DNA from: an uncultured Cytophagales bacterium
Lineage (GTDB): Bacteria; Bacteroidota; Bacteroidia; Cytophagales; Thermoflexibacteraceae
DNA length: 64,000 nt
Direction of reading: 5' to 3'
Assembly: GCA_938039675.1 (NCBI GenBank)
Contig: CALHUI010000007.1
Coordinates: 124,001 to 188,000, forward strand
A model generated the notes under the pieces. The model worked only from the letters and a program-made list of their open reading frames with translations. It was not told the origin of the DNA and searched no databases. Shown here in pieces: positions 52,709-61,354 of the stretch. The stretch's first letter is position 1; the number at the start of each line of letters is the position of its first letter. The position numbers were made by a program, and so were the translations under genes.

Positions 52709-54418
52709 TCATTTTTTGTGAATACTCCTTTTGTCTGAAAACCAAGCCTCTATATTTGCCAGTGAAAAGGCGTTCAAAATGTGGCGGCTTTCCGCACCGC
52801 CTTTGCGGGCAATCGGCAGCCCGTAGCGCATGTCGTACAGTCCGTCAGTTTCGTGTGCATCGGGATTGATGCTCAGCAAACAACCAGCCTCAATGGCACG
52901 ATATACCCAACGCCAGTCTAAATCTAATCGCCAAGGGTTGGCATTGATTTCAATAACCACGCGATGCTCGGCACAAGCTGCAATAATCTCTTCATAATCA
53001 ATTGGGTAGCCTTCGCGGCGGAGCAGTAGCCGCCCGGTAGGATGCCCTAAAATGGTGGTGTAAGGATTTTCTATGGCTTTCAGCAATCGGCGGGTGGCTT
53101 TGGCTTTATCCATTTTTAAACCCGAATGAACGGATGCTACCACATAGTCAAAAGTTGCCAGCACTTCATCGGGATAGTCTAAGCTGCCATCTGTCAAAAT
53201 GTCCGATTCAATGCCTTTCAATATTTTGAAGGGGGCTAATTGTGCATTGAGTTGGTCAATTTCTTCATGCTGACGCTGTACGCGCTCTATGCTCAAACCA
53301 TTGGCATAATATGCCGAAACCGAGTGGTCGGCAATTCCAAAATATTCATACCCCATCGCACGGGTTGCCTCTGCCATTTGCCGCAGGGTATGTTTGCCGT
53401 CAGAATAGGTAGAGTGGTTATGCAGAATGCCTTTCAGGTCTTGTAACTCAACGGGGCGGGGCAATTGATTGGCTTTTGCAAGTGCTATTTCAAATGTTCC
53501 TTCCCGCATCTCGGGAGGCACGAAGGGCAGCCCAAGTGCTTGGTAAACAGCCTCGACAGAAGCAAAATCGCTCTGTTTTTTCAGCAGTTCAGGAATGCCC
53601 AAACCGTTGAAGTGTGCGGGAGTAGCGCTGTTTTTCAGGCTCTCGGCAGCAAATCGCGCCGGCGTTACCCATTTGATTTCGGCGGAAATGAGCCTTGTGC
53701 CGTCGGCCTCATTGAGCAACCAACCGCGCCACGCAAAAGGCGAGCAGGCCGGCCAGTCGGTTTCAACAGATGTATTTGCGCTTGTCCATCGCTGAAAGGC
53801 AAGTTCAAAATCGGTAACTGCCACAGTGAGTTGCAGCAGGTCTATCACCTCCAAGCACCGCGCCACTTGACCCGTTACTGCCACCTGCACGGGAGTTATT
53901 TTTTCTTGTAACAATTGCAGCAGACGGGCTGCCATTGGCTCGGCATCGGCATAATGCCATTTTTTGGCATTGGCTTCCATGAACTGAATCTGTTCCACAA
54001 TAGCTGCCTGCGTTTTTTCACCGAAACCTTTCAGTTCGGCTACCTTGCCGGAACGGCAGGCTTCGGCAAGTTCATAGAGGCTTGTAATGCCCAACTCCTG
54101 CCAAAGAGCACGCACTTTTTTAGCACCGATGCCTTTGATATTGAGCATCTCCACTACCCCTTGGGGAGTTTGCGACTTCAACTCTTCCAACTCCTCAAAC
54201 GTACCTGTTGCAATAATGGCCTGTGCTTTCTGCGCCATATTTTCGGAAAGCCCCGCAGCTATTAACTGCTCAACAGTAATTTTATCATTGGGAAATTCGG
54301 CTTTTTCCAATGTAAAAACCGCATTGGTATAATTACGGATTTTAAATGGGTTGGCTTCGTGCAACTCCATTAGTGCAGCTGCCAGTCGGAAGCCCTTAAT
54401 CACAGCTTTTTTTGACAT
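52709..54418 (-). CDS. polX: PolX-like protein (HhH, polymerase-beta-like and PHP domains)
   Basis: About 569 aa from ATG 54418 (MSKKAVIKGFRLAA). Domains: N-terminal 8-kDa-like domain (1-80), HhH units (VEMLNIKGIGAKKVRALWQE and AELKGFGEKTQAAIVEQI), a polymerase-like middle part, and a C-terminal PHP phosphoesterase (KGILHNHSTYSDGKHTLRQM, YFGIADHSVS, GIESDILTDGSLDY, ILGHPTGRLLL, INPDAHE). In active bacterial PolX the palm has GSxRRxxExxxDxD; here the matching stretch is VTGQVARCLEVIDLLQLTV, so polymerase activity is doubtful while the PHP metal site looks intact. It may act mainly as a 3'-5' exonuclease or phosphatase in repair. Confidence 0.85.
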   Translation of the reverse strand: MSKKAVIKGFRLAAALMELHEANPFKIRNYTNAVFTLEKAEFPNDKITVEQLIAAGLSENMAQKAQAIIATGTFEELEELKSQTPQGVVEMLNIKGIGAKKVRALWQELGITSLYELAEACRSGKVAELKGFGEKTQAAIVEQIQFMEANAKKWHYADAEPMAARLLQLLQEKITPVQVAVTGQVARCLEVIDLLQLTVAVTDFELAFQRWTSANTSVETDWPACSPFAWRGWLLNEADGTRLISAEIKWVTPARFAAESLKNSATPAHFNGLGIPELLKKQSDFASVEAVYQALGLPFVPPEMREGTFEIALAKANQLPRPVELQDLKGILHNHSTYSDGKHTLRQMAEATRAMGYEYFGIADHSVSAYYANGLSIERVQRQHEEIDQLNAQLAPFKILKGIESDILTDGSLDYPDEVLATFDYVVASVHSGLKMDKAKATRRLLKAIENPYTTILGHPTGRLLLRREGYPIDYEEIIAACAEHRVVIEINANPWRLDLDWRWVYRAIEAGCLLSINPDAHETDGLYDMRYGLPIARKGGAESRHILNAFSLANIEAWFSDKRSIHKK

Positions 54419-54452
54419 ACTGCGAAGATAATGTATGGAGTCATTTCCTTTG

Positions 54453-54460
54453 TAACTTTG
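54453..54460 (+). promoter_or_regulatory. Candidate -7 box next to the FecCD start codon
   Basis: TAACTTTG lies only 5 bp before the ATG at 54466. If used, transcription would start at or within a few bases of the start codon. Confidence 0.5.
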
Positions 54461-54465
54461 CAACC

Positions 54466-55476
54466 ATGCGCCCACACTATTTGCTTGCGCCTGTATTAGT
54501 GCTACTTTTGCTACTCTGCATAGCCAATGTTGCTGTAGGAAGCGTGTATATTCCCTTTGAGGAGGTGGTTGGTATTCTCACAAAAAGCATTGCGAATTCT
54601 AATAACTACTTGATTATCTGGGAATTTCGCCTGCCTAAAATGCTGACGGCAGTTTTGGCTGGTGCTGCACTGTCGGTCAGCGGGCTACAGATGCAAACGC
54701 TTTTTCGCAACCCGCTGGCAGGACCTTATGTATTGGGTATCAGTTCGGGAGCAAGTTTGGGGGTTGCATTGGTGGTAATGGGTGGCAGCTATGGGGGCTT
54801 GCGCTGGAGCAGTGTTGGGGGGAGTTGGCTGCTCATTGGCGCCGCTGTTACCGGAGCAATATTGACGCTGCTGTTGATGATGCGCATGGCTGCCCGTATG
54901 CAGGTCGGACAAAATACGGCTTTGCTGATTGCCGGGCTGATGTTAGGAAGTACGGTTAGCGCCATTGTCAATTTACTGGAATATTTCAGCTCGTCGGAAG
55001 AATTGCAACGCTATGTGATGTGGGGCTTTGGCAGCCTGACTACCGTAGATTGGCAGAAGATGCAGGTGCTTGTGCCTTTCGTGGGCGTAGCGCTGCTCAT
55101 TTCGCTGTTATATTTCAAACCTTTGGATGTGCTGCATTTGGGCGAATTGTATGCGCAAACTTCGGGGCTTCATGTGCGCAAAGTGCGTCGGCGATTAGTG
55201 ATTTTGACAGGTCTGCTGGCAGGCAGCATTACTGCTTTTTGCGGGCCTATCAGTTTTATAGGGCTGGCCGTACCGCAAATAGCGCGCTTGCTTGCAAGAA
55301 CTGCACGCAACAACATTCTGCTCACGCTTAGCGCCATGCTCGGCGCGTGCATGTTGCTGCTCTGCGATATGCTTTGCTACCTGCCGCCTCGTGGACAGGT
55401 ATTGCCAATTAATGCCATTACTTCGCTCATTGGCGCACCCATTGTCATATGGCTGGTGCTGCAACGTTGGAAGTAA
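54466..55476 (+). CDS. FecCD-family ABC transporter permease (iron-siderophore/cobalamin type)
   Basis: About 336 aa with nine to ten membrane helices. IWEFRLPKMLTAVLAGAALSVSGLQMQTLFRNPLAGPYVLGISSGASLG is the signature block of BtuC/FecD permeases (key parts: RLPKMLTAVLAG, MQTLFRNPLA, LGISSGASLG). RRLVILTGLLAGSITAFCGPISFIGLAVPQIAR carries the ATPase coupling helix. No ATPase or binding protein gene is adjacent, so partners must be elsewhere. ATG 54466 fits the family. Divergent from polX, with 47 bp between starts. Confidence 0.9.
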   Translation: MRPHYLLAPVLVLLLLLCIANVAVGSVYIPFEEVVGILTKSIANSNNYLIIWEFRLPKMLTAVLAGAALSVSGLQMQTLFRNPLAGPYVLGISSGASLGVALVVMGGSYGGLRWSSVGGSWLLIGAAVTGAILTLLLMMRMAARMQVGQNTALLIAGLMLGSTVSAIVNLLEYFSSSEELQRYVMWGFGSLTTVDWQKMQVLVPFVGVALLISLLYFKPLDVLHLGELYAQTSGLHVRKVRRRLVILTGLLAGSITAFCGPISFIGLAVPQIARLLARTARNNILLTLSAMLGACMLLLCDMLCYLPPRGQVLPINAITSLIGAPIVIWLVLQRWK

Positions 55477-55666
55477 TACTTTTAGAAGCTATAAAACAAT
55501 CACACCTCACTCTCCGGCTGAAAGAAAAGAAAAGCCGACCAACAGCCGAAATGTTAAATATTGTCAAAAAGTGTTAAAATTTATCCGAAAACCCGCCCAA
55601 AGCCTGAATTGCGGAAAATGTTGTAACCGGTTTTCAAAATGTGTAACCTGAGTGCGAACCTTTGTA

Positions 55667-55710
55667 GAAAAAACAAAGCCGCCAGACACCGTTAAAATGC
55701 GTCCGGCGGT
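55667..55710 (-). terminator. Terminator of the tRNA gene
   Basis: CCGCC-AGAC at 55679-55687 region pairs with GTCCGGCGG (55701-55709), one bulged base, and a T-rich tract (TTTGTTTTTT) follows on the minus strand. The remaining 55477-55666 stretch shows nothing I can identify. Confidence 0.75.
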
Positions 55711-55738
55711 GCGTACAACGGCAATTTTTTCGTATTTG

Positions 55739-55812
55739 TGGGCCCAACAGGGCTCGAACCTGTGACCCCCTGATTATGAGTCAGATGCTCTAACCGACTG
55801 AGCTATGGGCCC
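55739..55812 (-). tRNA. tRNA with CAU anticodon (elongator Met or Ile2)
   Basis: A 74-nt cloverleaf can be folded: acceptor GGGCCCA/TGGGCCC plus discriminator A, D-arm GCTC...GAGC, anticodon stem TCTGA/TCAGG with loop CTCATAA, variable loop GGGTC, and T-arm ACAGG-TTCGAGC-CCTGT. CCA is not encoded. A CAU anticodon outside the initiator type (no C1 mismatch, no GGG/CCC anticodon stem) can be elongator tRNA-Met or the lysidine-modified tRNA-Ile2; I cannot decide from sequence alone. Confidence 0.95.
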
Positions 55813-55842
55813 CTTGCGTTTCAATTGTGGCTGAAAACGCTG

Positions 55843-55850
55843 CAAATATA
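55843..55850 (-). promoter_or_regulatory. Candidate -7 box for the tRNA gene
   Basis: TATATTTG on the minus strand, 30 bp before the tRNA 5' end. Confidence 0.45.
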
Positions 55851-55888
55851 AGCCTTTTGCCCGTTTGTAAAACATTGCGCTTGTTTTT

Positions 55889-56800
55889 TTATTTCGCAGG
55901 GCGGGCTATGGTATAAAGAAAGCCCACATTCAGAATCTGATTCCACTGAATAGCCGTGTCTTGGTCGGTATCGTAGAGTATGGTTGCCCCAAAATTGACT
56001 TTTATGTACTTGTTCACTGCCATTTCCAGCAGCGCATCCAAACGATGGTCAGGGTCAAACTGTTGGTAATTGGCAAAAAGCAGATAGCGCGCTTTCAGGG
56101 AAATATTTTCGGCCAATTTGGCATTGATGTCTGCCTGAATTTGTGCGGCGGCAATTTCGCTGCGTACTGTTTTGCCAGTCTCGACGCCGTAACGCCTGCC
56201 GTCGGGCGAAGTCGGCAAGATGCCGTTGTCGGTAACAATGGTGAGGCGTGGCGAAAAGGGACTCATTTTCAGTGAAAACCATGGCTTAGGCTTGTAATCA
56301 AAGCCAACGGCAAAAGTCAGGAAGGCAGGCGCAAAAAAGTTGGAGATGCGCGGCTGGTCGGTTTTGGCATAGTCAAAACCCGGCGCAAATTGTGAGAGGA
56401 AATTCCCCGAAAGAAACACATACCAGTGGTTAGCGACTTGGTAGCCTGCCACACTGTTTAGAAATATTCGGTCTGCATTTTTGCGCTGCCCGATGCCTTC
56501 TGTCCAAACTAAACCGTAGAGCAACTCGGCATCATTTGCCCACGACCATTTAGCTTTTTTGTAGTTGGCTTTGGCGGTAAAAACCGTCCCTATGGCAATG
56601 GAATTAGTACCGCCTGCCTTCCAATTGCTGCTGAACGAGCCCTGATTGAAATTAATGCCAAGGCTCATTTTTTGGTCCCAATAGGTCGTGTCTTGGGCAG
56701 CTGCCGCATCGGATTGTGCATGTAAGATGTTTACCCACATCATCAGACTGTATAAGCAAGTGGCGAACAGCACGCGGCTAAAAAATCGGTTTGTTTGCAT
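55889..56800 (-). CDS. DUF3078 family outer-membrane-like protein
   Basis: 303 aa with a signal peptide (about 1-29). The mature part is a beta-strand-rich protein: GINFNQGSFSSNWKAGGTNSIAIG, KKAKWSWANDAELLYGLVWT and KNADRIFLNSVAGYQ match the DUF3078 pattern. Its last strand ends in LNVGFLYTIARPAK. Probably an outer-membrane beta-barrel of unknown role. Confidence 0.8.
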   Translation of the reverse strand: MQTNRFFSRVLFATCLYSLMMWVNILHAQSDAAAAQDTTYWDQKMSLGINFNQGSFSSNWKAGGTNSIAIGTVFTAKANYKKAKWSWANDAELLYGLVWTEGIGQRKNADRIFLNSVAGYQVANHWYVFLSGNFLSQFAPGFDYAKTDQPRISNFFAPAFLTFAVGFDYKPKPWFSLKMSPFSPRLTIVTDNGILPTSPDGRRYGVETGKTVRSEIAAAQIQADINAKLAENISLKARYLLFANYQQFDPDHRLDALLEMAVNKYIKVNFGATILYDTDQDTAIQWNQILNVGFLYTIARPAK

Positions 56801-56853
56801 GGCACAGTTTATTTAGCTTTTGCGAAAGATAAACAGGCTATGTGCTAAAAACG

Positions 56854-56861
56854 TATTTTTG
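56854..56861 (+). promoter_or_regulatory. Candidate -7 box next to the acyltransferase start codon
   Basis: TATTTTTG lies 4 bp before ATG 56866. If active it excludes the GTG at 56842 and implies a leaderless or nearly leaderless mRNA. Confidence 0.45.
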
Positions 56862-56865
56862 CGGC

Positions 56866-57717
56866 ATGTTTTTCATCCGATTGATTTCGCGTTTGCCTTG
56901 GGCTGTGTTGCACCGCATCAGCGATTTTCTTTTTTTGCTCACCTACTACCTGATTGGTTATCGGAAAAAAGTTATCATGCACAACTTGGCACTTGCCTTC
57001 CCCGAAAAAACAGATGCCGAACGCAAGGCTATTGTCAAAGAATTTTACAAACATCTGTGTGATATTATCGTGGAAATGGTGAAAACGCTGACCATCTCGG
57101 CGGAAGATTTTCGCAAGCATATCTACATGGAAAACCCCGAACTGTTGGCACAATATCTTGACCAAGGGCAATCGTGTATCATTATGGCGGGGCACTTATC
57201 GCATTGGGAGTGGACACCGCCCATCCTGAAACTATTATTTCCGAAATACGACGGATTGCCTGTGTATAAAACCTTGTCCAATCCTTTTTCTGACCGTTTG
57301 GTATTGAAGATTCGTTCGCGTTTTGGCGTAATCCCCATTACCAAAGAAAACACCCTGCGCGAAGTGGTACGTCGCAAAAAAGCAGGTGAAACATTCATTC
57401 TTGGTTTGGTAGCCGACCAAAGCCCAGCCGGCCATGAACTGGATTTTAAAACTAATTTTTTCAATATTCCGACTTATTTTTATACAGGCAGCGATAAGCT
57501 GGCACGGCAGACAGGTTTTCCTGTTTTTTATTCGGAAATTGAGCGACTTGCCCGCAGCCGATATGTGCTTCGCCTGCAACTGATAGAGCCGCAGCAGCAT
57601 TATCCGAATGAAATTATAGAAATTTATGCACGGTTATTGGAAGCCTCTATCCGTAAGCACCCTGCCCACTGGCTGTGGAGTCATAAACGTTGGAAATTTT
57701 TAGCCCATGAGAACTAA
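56866..57717 (+). CDS. LpxL/HtrB-like lysophospholipid acyltransferase
   Basis: About 283 aa from ATG 56866 (MFFIRLISRLPWAVLHRIS). One N-terminal membrane anchor (SDFLFLLTYYLIGYRKKVI). The catalytic HxxxxE-type box is AGHLSHWEWTP, and VADQSPAGHELDFKTNFF is the second conserved block. Relatives add secondary acyl chains to lipid A or make aminolipids. An in-frame GTG at 56842 is possible. The gene overlaps the thioredoxin-family gene by 11 bp. Confidence 0.88.
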   Translation: MFFIRLISRLPWAVLHRISDFLFLLTYYLIGYRKKVIMHNLALAFPEKTDAERKAIVKEFYKHLCDIIVEMVKTLTISAEDFRKHIYMENPELLAQYLDQGQSCIIMAGHLSHWEWTPPILKLLFPKYDGLPVYKTLSNPFSDRLVLKIRSRFGVIPITKENTLREVVRRKKAGETFILGLVADQSPAGHELDFKTNFFNIPTYFYTGSDKLARQTGFPVFYSEIERLARSRYVLRLQLIEPQQHYPNEIIEIYARLLEASIRKHPAHWLWSHKRWKFLAHEN

Positions 57718-58891
57718 GGTTATTCTTTCGGCAACTTTGCTTATATGGAGCAACTTGGTTGCTATCTTGGCACAAACTGATGGCATTCGCTTTGAGGCTG
57801 CCTCCTTTGAGGCTGCACTTGCAAAAGCACAGGCAACCAACAAATACATTTTTGTGGATGTTTACACCGAATGGTGCGCACCTTGCAAAAAATTAGAAAA
57901 AGAAGTTTTTACCCATCCGGAAGTGGCCTATTTTTTCAACCAAAACTTTATCAACCTGAAAATTAATGCCGAAAAGGGCGAGGGGGTTGAGTTTTCCAGC
58001 GTGTTTGATGTCAATGCCTACCCCTGCGCCTTGTTTTTTTCGCCCGATGGCAAGTTGGTGCATCGCACCGTAGGTTATTTTGAACCGCAGGCGTTTATTG
58101 AAAACGGTAAAAATGCGCTCAATACTGACCGCCAGATAGTTACATTGAATCAAAAATATGAAAACGGCGACCGCAGCGAGCAGGTTTTGCGCAATTATGC
58201 CTATGCGTTGCTCGCCGCCGGGGATATCAAAGCCTCTGCTATTGCAAGGGAGTTACTGCAACAGCTAACCCCTGCCAAATGGCATCAGCCCGAAAACTGG
58301 GAGTTTATCCAAAAAATGGAACTGGATGTGAACAGCCCTGTTTTTGACTATGTGGCAAAAAACCCGCAGTTGTTTGCTCCTTACGAACCCGAATACAGCG
58401 CCTACATCCATTTAGTAACGGGCAGGGCGATGTTTATGGCAGGCAGAAGCCAAAAAGTGGAACGATTGCGATTAGTGAAACAAGTTTTGAAATACTACTT
58501 TCCGCAAGATTCGGCAAAATATATGGCCAGAGCCGATTTTTATTTTTACACCATGGGTAACCATGATGAGAAAAAGTATGCTGCTGCCGTCCGTTATTTA
58601 GACAACTACTGCGACGATTGGCAAGAACTGAACGAGATGGCATGGAACTACTACGAGCAGGAAGAAACACAACTGCAACTGCAAAAAGCGCTGCAATGGG
58701 CAGAAAAATCGGTGCAGTTACACAAAACCTATCAGAATTTAGACACAAAAGCACATCTGCTGTATACATTGGGTCAAAACGAAGCCGCAGCAGCGACCGC
58801 AAGAGAAGCCATCACGCTGGGAGAATCTGCCAAAATGGATGTTAGTATGACCCGAAAACTGTTATTGAAAATAACACAGCCCAAAAAGTAA
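57707..58891 (+). CDS. Periplasmic thioredoxin-family protein with helical repeat tail
   Basis: 394 aa with a signal peptide (about 1-22, ending VAILAQ). The thioredoxin domain at about 30-150 contains the redox site EWCAPCKK and the cis-Pro loop VNAYPCALFFSPDG (note a Cys after the Pro). Residues 160-394 are helical with TPR-like spacing (LQKALQWAEKSVQLHKTYQN, LYTLGQNEAAAATAREAI). It likely reduces or isomerises disulphides of exported proteins. Its ATG lies inside the acyltransferase gene, indicating coupled translation. Confidence 0.85.
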   Translation: MRTKVILSATLLIWSNLVAILAQTDGIRFEAASFEAALAKAQATNKYIFVDVYTEWCAPCKKLEKEVFTHPEVAYFFNQNFINLKINAEKGEGVEFSSVFDVNAYPCALFFSPDGKLVHRTVGYFEPQAFIENGKNALNTDRQIVTLNQKYENGDRSEQVLRNYAYALLAAGDIKASAIARELLQQLTPAKWHQPENWEFIQKMELDVNSPVFDYVAKNPQLFAPYEPEYSAYIHLVTGRAMFMAGRSQKVERLRLVKQVLKYYFPQDSAKYMARADFYFYTMGNHDEKKYAAAVRYLDNYCDDWQELNEMAWNYYEQEETQLQLQKALQWAEKSVQLHKTYQNLDTKAHLLYTLGQNEAAAATAREAITLGESAKMDVSMTRKLLLKITQPKK

Positions 58892-58955
58892 ACTGCAAAC
58901 AACTTCCGGCTATTACTCAGATTACTTCTTAAAATTTATTCACATACGCTTACAC

Positions 58956-60272
58956 ATGAAAATTCTAAAATTTGGTGGCACTTCGGTAGGAAGTGCGCAG
59001 CGGATTCAAAATGTTGAAAAACTGATTAATACGCCCGAGCGAAAAATCGTGGTGTTATCGGCTATGTCAGGCACTACCAATGCCTTGGTAAAAATCAGTG
59101 AGGCATTGTTTGCCAAGAACTATCAGGAGGCACATAAACAGATTGACGAGCTGGAGGCCAAATATCACGCAGTAGTAGCAGAATTGTACCAAACCGAGGC
59201 AGGTAAAGCCAAAGGAACACGACTGATTTATGACCATTTCGGTTACATGCGTGTATTGGCCAAGAATATGTTCAATACACGAAAAGAAAAGGCAATGCTG
59301 GCAGAAGGCGAAATTCTTTCTACCCACCTGATGCTGTATTACCTCGAAGAAATAGGCGTAGATGCAGTCCTACTCGATGCGCTGGATTTTATGCGCATTG
59401 ATGAAAACGAAGAGCCCGATTTGCCATTCATTTCCGAACAACTCACCGCAGAATTAGCCAAATATCCTGATAAACAACTGTTTATCACACAGGGTTACAT
59501 CTGCCTCAATTCCTACGGAGAAGTAGATAACCTCAAACGCGGCGGCAGCGATTACACGGCCTCGCTCATTGGTGCGGCAATTATGGCCGAAGAAGTGCAG
59601 ATATGGACAGATATTGACGGTATGCACAACAACGACCCGCGCATTGTAGAACGCACAGTGCCCGTTGCCGAGTTGTCGTTTGATGAAGCAGCAGAGCTTG
59701 CCTATTTTGGTGCAAAAATTTTGCACCCGCAAAGCGTAAACCCTGCACGATTGAAGAAAATTCCGGTGCGTTTGCTGAATACAATGCAGCCCGAACAACC
59801 CGGTACGCTCATCAGCGACCACGCCGCCGGCCACGGTATTAAGGCAGTCGCAGCAAAGGACAATATCACGGCCATTCGCGTACAGTCGGGGCGCATGTTT
59901 CTTGCCTACGGTTTCCTCAAAAAACTTTTTGAGGTATTTGAGCGCTACAAAACACCTATTGATATGATTACCACTTCGGAAGTGGCTGTTTCGCTCACTA
60001 TTGACAATACCGCACATTTACAGGAAATAGTGGCCGATTTGCAGCAGTTCAGTACGGTGGAAGTAGAACATGACCAAACCATCATCTGCGTAGTAGGCGA
60101 TATGATGGAACAAAAGCAAGACTATGTAGCCCAAGTATTAGAGTCTGTAAAAGGAATTCCTATCCGCATGGTTTCGTATGGCGGCAGCAAAAATAACATT
60201 TCCCTTTTGGTGCACAGCAGCCGCAAAGCCGATGTGTTGAAGGGACTCAATAAAGGCATTTTTGGGTTGTAA
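58956..60272 (+). CDS. lysC: Aspartate kinase
   Basis: 438 aa monofunctional aspartokinase. KILKFGGTSVGSAQRI at the N-terminus, LNSYGEVDNLKRGGSDYTASLIGAAI (nucleotide/aspartate site) and WTDIDGMHNNDPRIV are conserved, and two ACT domains follow at about 305-438 (ITAIRVQSGRMFLAYGF, MVSYGGSKNNISLLV). It phosphorylates aspartate, the first step to lysine, threonine and methionine, and is probably feedback-regulated through the ACT domains. dapA at 31248 is the next lysine-branch enzyme in the window. Confidence 0.95.
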   Translation: MKILKFGGTSVGSAQRIQNVEKLINTPERKIVVLSAMSGTTNALVKISEALFAKNYQEAHKQIDELEAKYHAVVAELYQTEAGKAKGTRLIYDHFGYMRVLAKNMFNTRKEKAMLAEGEILSTHLMLYYLEEIGVDAVLLDALDFMRIDENEEPDLPFISEQLTAELAKYPDKQLFITQGYICLNSYGEVDNLKRGGSDYTASLIGAAIMAEEVQIWTDIDGMHNNDPRIVERTVPVAELSFDEAAELAYFGAKILHPQSVNPARLKKIPVRLLNTMQPEQPGTLISDHAAGHGIKAVAAKDNITAIRVQSGRMFLAYGFLKKLFEVFERYKTPIDMITTSEVAVSLTIDNTAHLQEIVADLQQFSTVEVEHDQTIICVVGDMMEQKQDYVAQVLESVKGIPIRMVSYGGSKNNISLLVHSSRKADVLKGLNKGIFGL

Positions 60273-60284
60273 TTAGATTATGGA

Positions 60285-60319
60285 TAATCCTGACCGGTTG
60301 TTAAAGCCTGTCAGGATTA
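60285..60319 (+). terminator. Weak hairpin after lysC
   Basis: TAATCCTGAC (60285-60294) pairs with GTCAGGATTA (60310-60319), loop 15 nt, then AACTTTTG. The T run is short. Confidence 0.5.
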
Positions 60320-60394
60320 AACTTTTGACTATCACTAACTTCATTACAAATTTCTCTGCCAAATCTTTGCATCTGTGCAATGGCGGGGCAAGTC

Positions 60395-60949
60395 TTAAAG
60401 CTCCTCGCAGCCTTTATAATTTTTGCTGTTGCTGCCCCGCTTGCCTAATTCAATGACCTCTAACTGACCAATACTTGCCAGCCCCTGTTTTTCGGTATCT
60501 ATGGCAAAACGGAGCAGTGTACGCACTTTGTGAAAGCCTTCTTGCCCCGCAGACCCGGGGTTCAGGTGCAGCAGTTGCCGCTCTGCATCGGGAATGACTT
60601 TGAGGATGTGCGAATGGCCGCAAATAAAAACATCGGGCCGAATGTCAGCCAATTGCTTTTTTAAAGCTACCGTATAGCGGGGTGGATAACCGCCGATATG
60701 TGTCATCCATATTTTCAGATTACCGCAAGTAAAAATCTGGTTTTCAGGATATTGCTGACGAACAATCAGATTGTCAATATTGCCGTAAACGGCTCGCAAC
60801 GGCTTAAATGCGGCAAGTCTTTCGGCTAAGGCCAAATCACCAATATCGCCTGCATGCCAGATTTCATTACAGGCAGCAAAATAATCAAATACGCACTCGT
60901 CTAAGTAGCCGTGTGTATCGGAAATTAAGCCAATGCGAATCAAGGCCAT
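60395..60949 (-). CDS. YfcE/MJ0936-type metallophosphoesterase
   Basis: 184 aa. Metal-binding motifs in order: IGLISDTHGYLDE (DxH), IWHAGDIGDLAL (GDxxD), AVYGNIDNLI (GNxD replacing GNHD), FICGHSHILKV (GHxH) and LHLNPGSAG. The family hydrolyses phosphodiesters; the physiological substrate is not known. Convergent with lysC. Confidence 0.9.
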   Translation of the reverse strand: MALIRIGLISDTHGYLDECVFDYFAACNEIWHAGDIGDLALAERLAAFKPLRAVYGNIDNLIVRQQYPENQIFTCGNLKIWMTHIGGYPPRYTVALKKQLADIRPDVFICGHSHILKVIPDAERQLLHLNPGSAGQEGFHKVRTLLRFAIDTEKQGLASIGQLEVIELGKRGSNSKNYKGCEEL

Positions 60950-61354
60950 GACTCTTTTTTACAGCAAGTTAAAGGCTTGACTATCAGATATTTTGCCTTT
61001 CAGCAATAAGTGTTAGGAAAATAAATCAATGCAAATTACGCAGTGAAACATTTAAAAATTCAACTTTTGTTAAGAATACAAAATTTTTGACCGTTGGCCG
61101 GGTTAGAACATCGGCCTGAAAAGCCGCAGACCAAAGATTATCTCAACGATGAGTCTTTTTTAACAAATTGTTTTTCACCTTGCCAAATTTTTTATGTTAC
61201 GCCTCAGTTTGGTGATGAGTTTCACCCCTTCAATAGCAGTTGTAAATCATCCGGCTTTAAACACACTATTCTGTACCCTTTTCAAAAAAACGCTGCAATA
61301 AAAAACCGCCTGAAAATCTTCAGACGGTTTTTCCATAATTGTTCAAAGCATTAA
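60950..61354. other. Intergenic region between phosphoesterase gene and rpoC
   Basis: 405 bp without a supported gene. An 86-codon frame (61094-61354, plus) has no recognisable domain and runs into the rpoC terminator, so I do not call it. Only the terminator at 61300-61333 can be identified. Confidence 0.6.
61300..61333 (-). terminator. Terminator of the rpoC transcript
   Basis: AAAAACCGCCTGAA and TTCAGACGGTTTTT pair with one mismatch (C/A); a T-rich tract follows on the minus strand. Confidence 0.85.

Noticed and set aside
55739-55812. tRNA gene as an integration site
   Set aside because: No partial tRNA copy or integrase is seen nearby; flanks are ordinary genes.
61094-61354. 86-codon open frame on the plus strand before rpoC
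   Set aside because: No domain, no promoter box, odd composition, and it overlaps the rpoC terminator; most likely chance.
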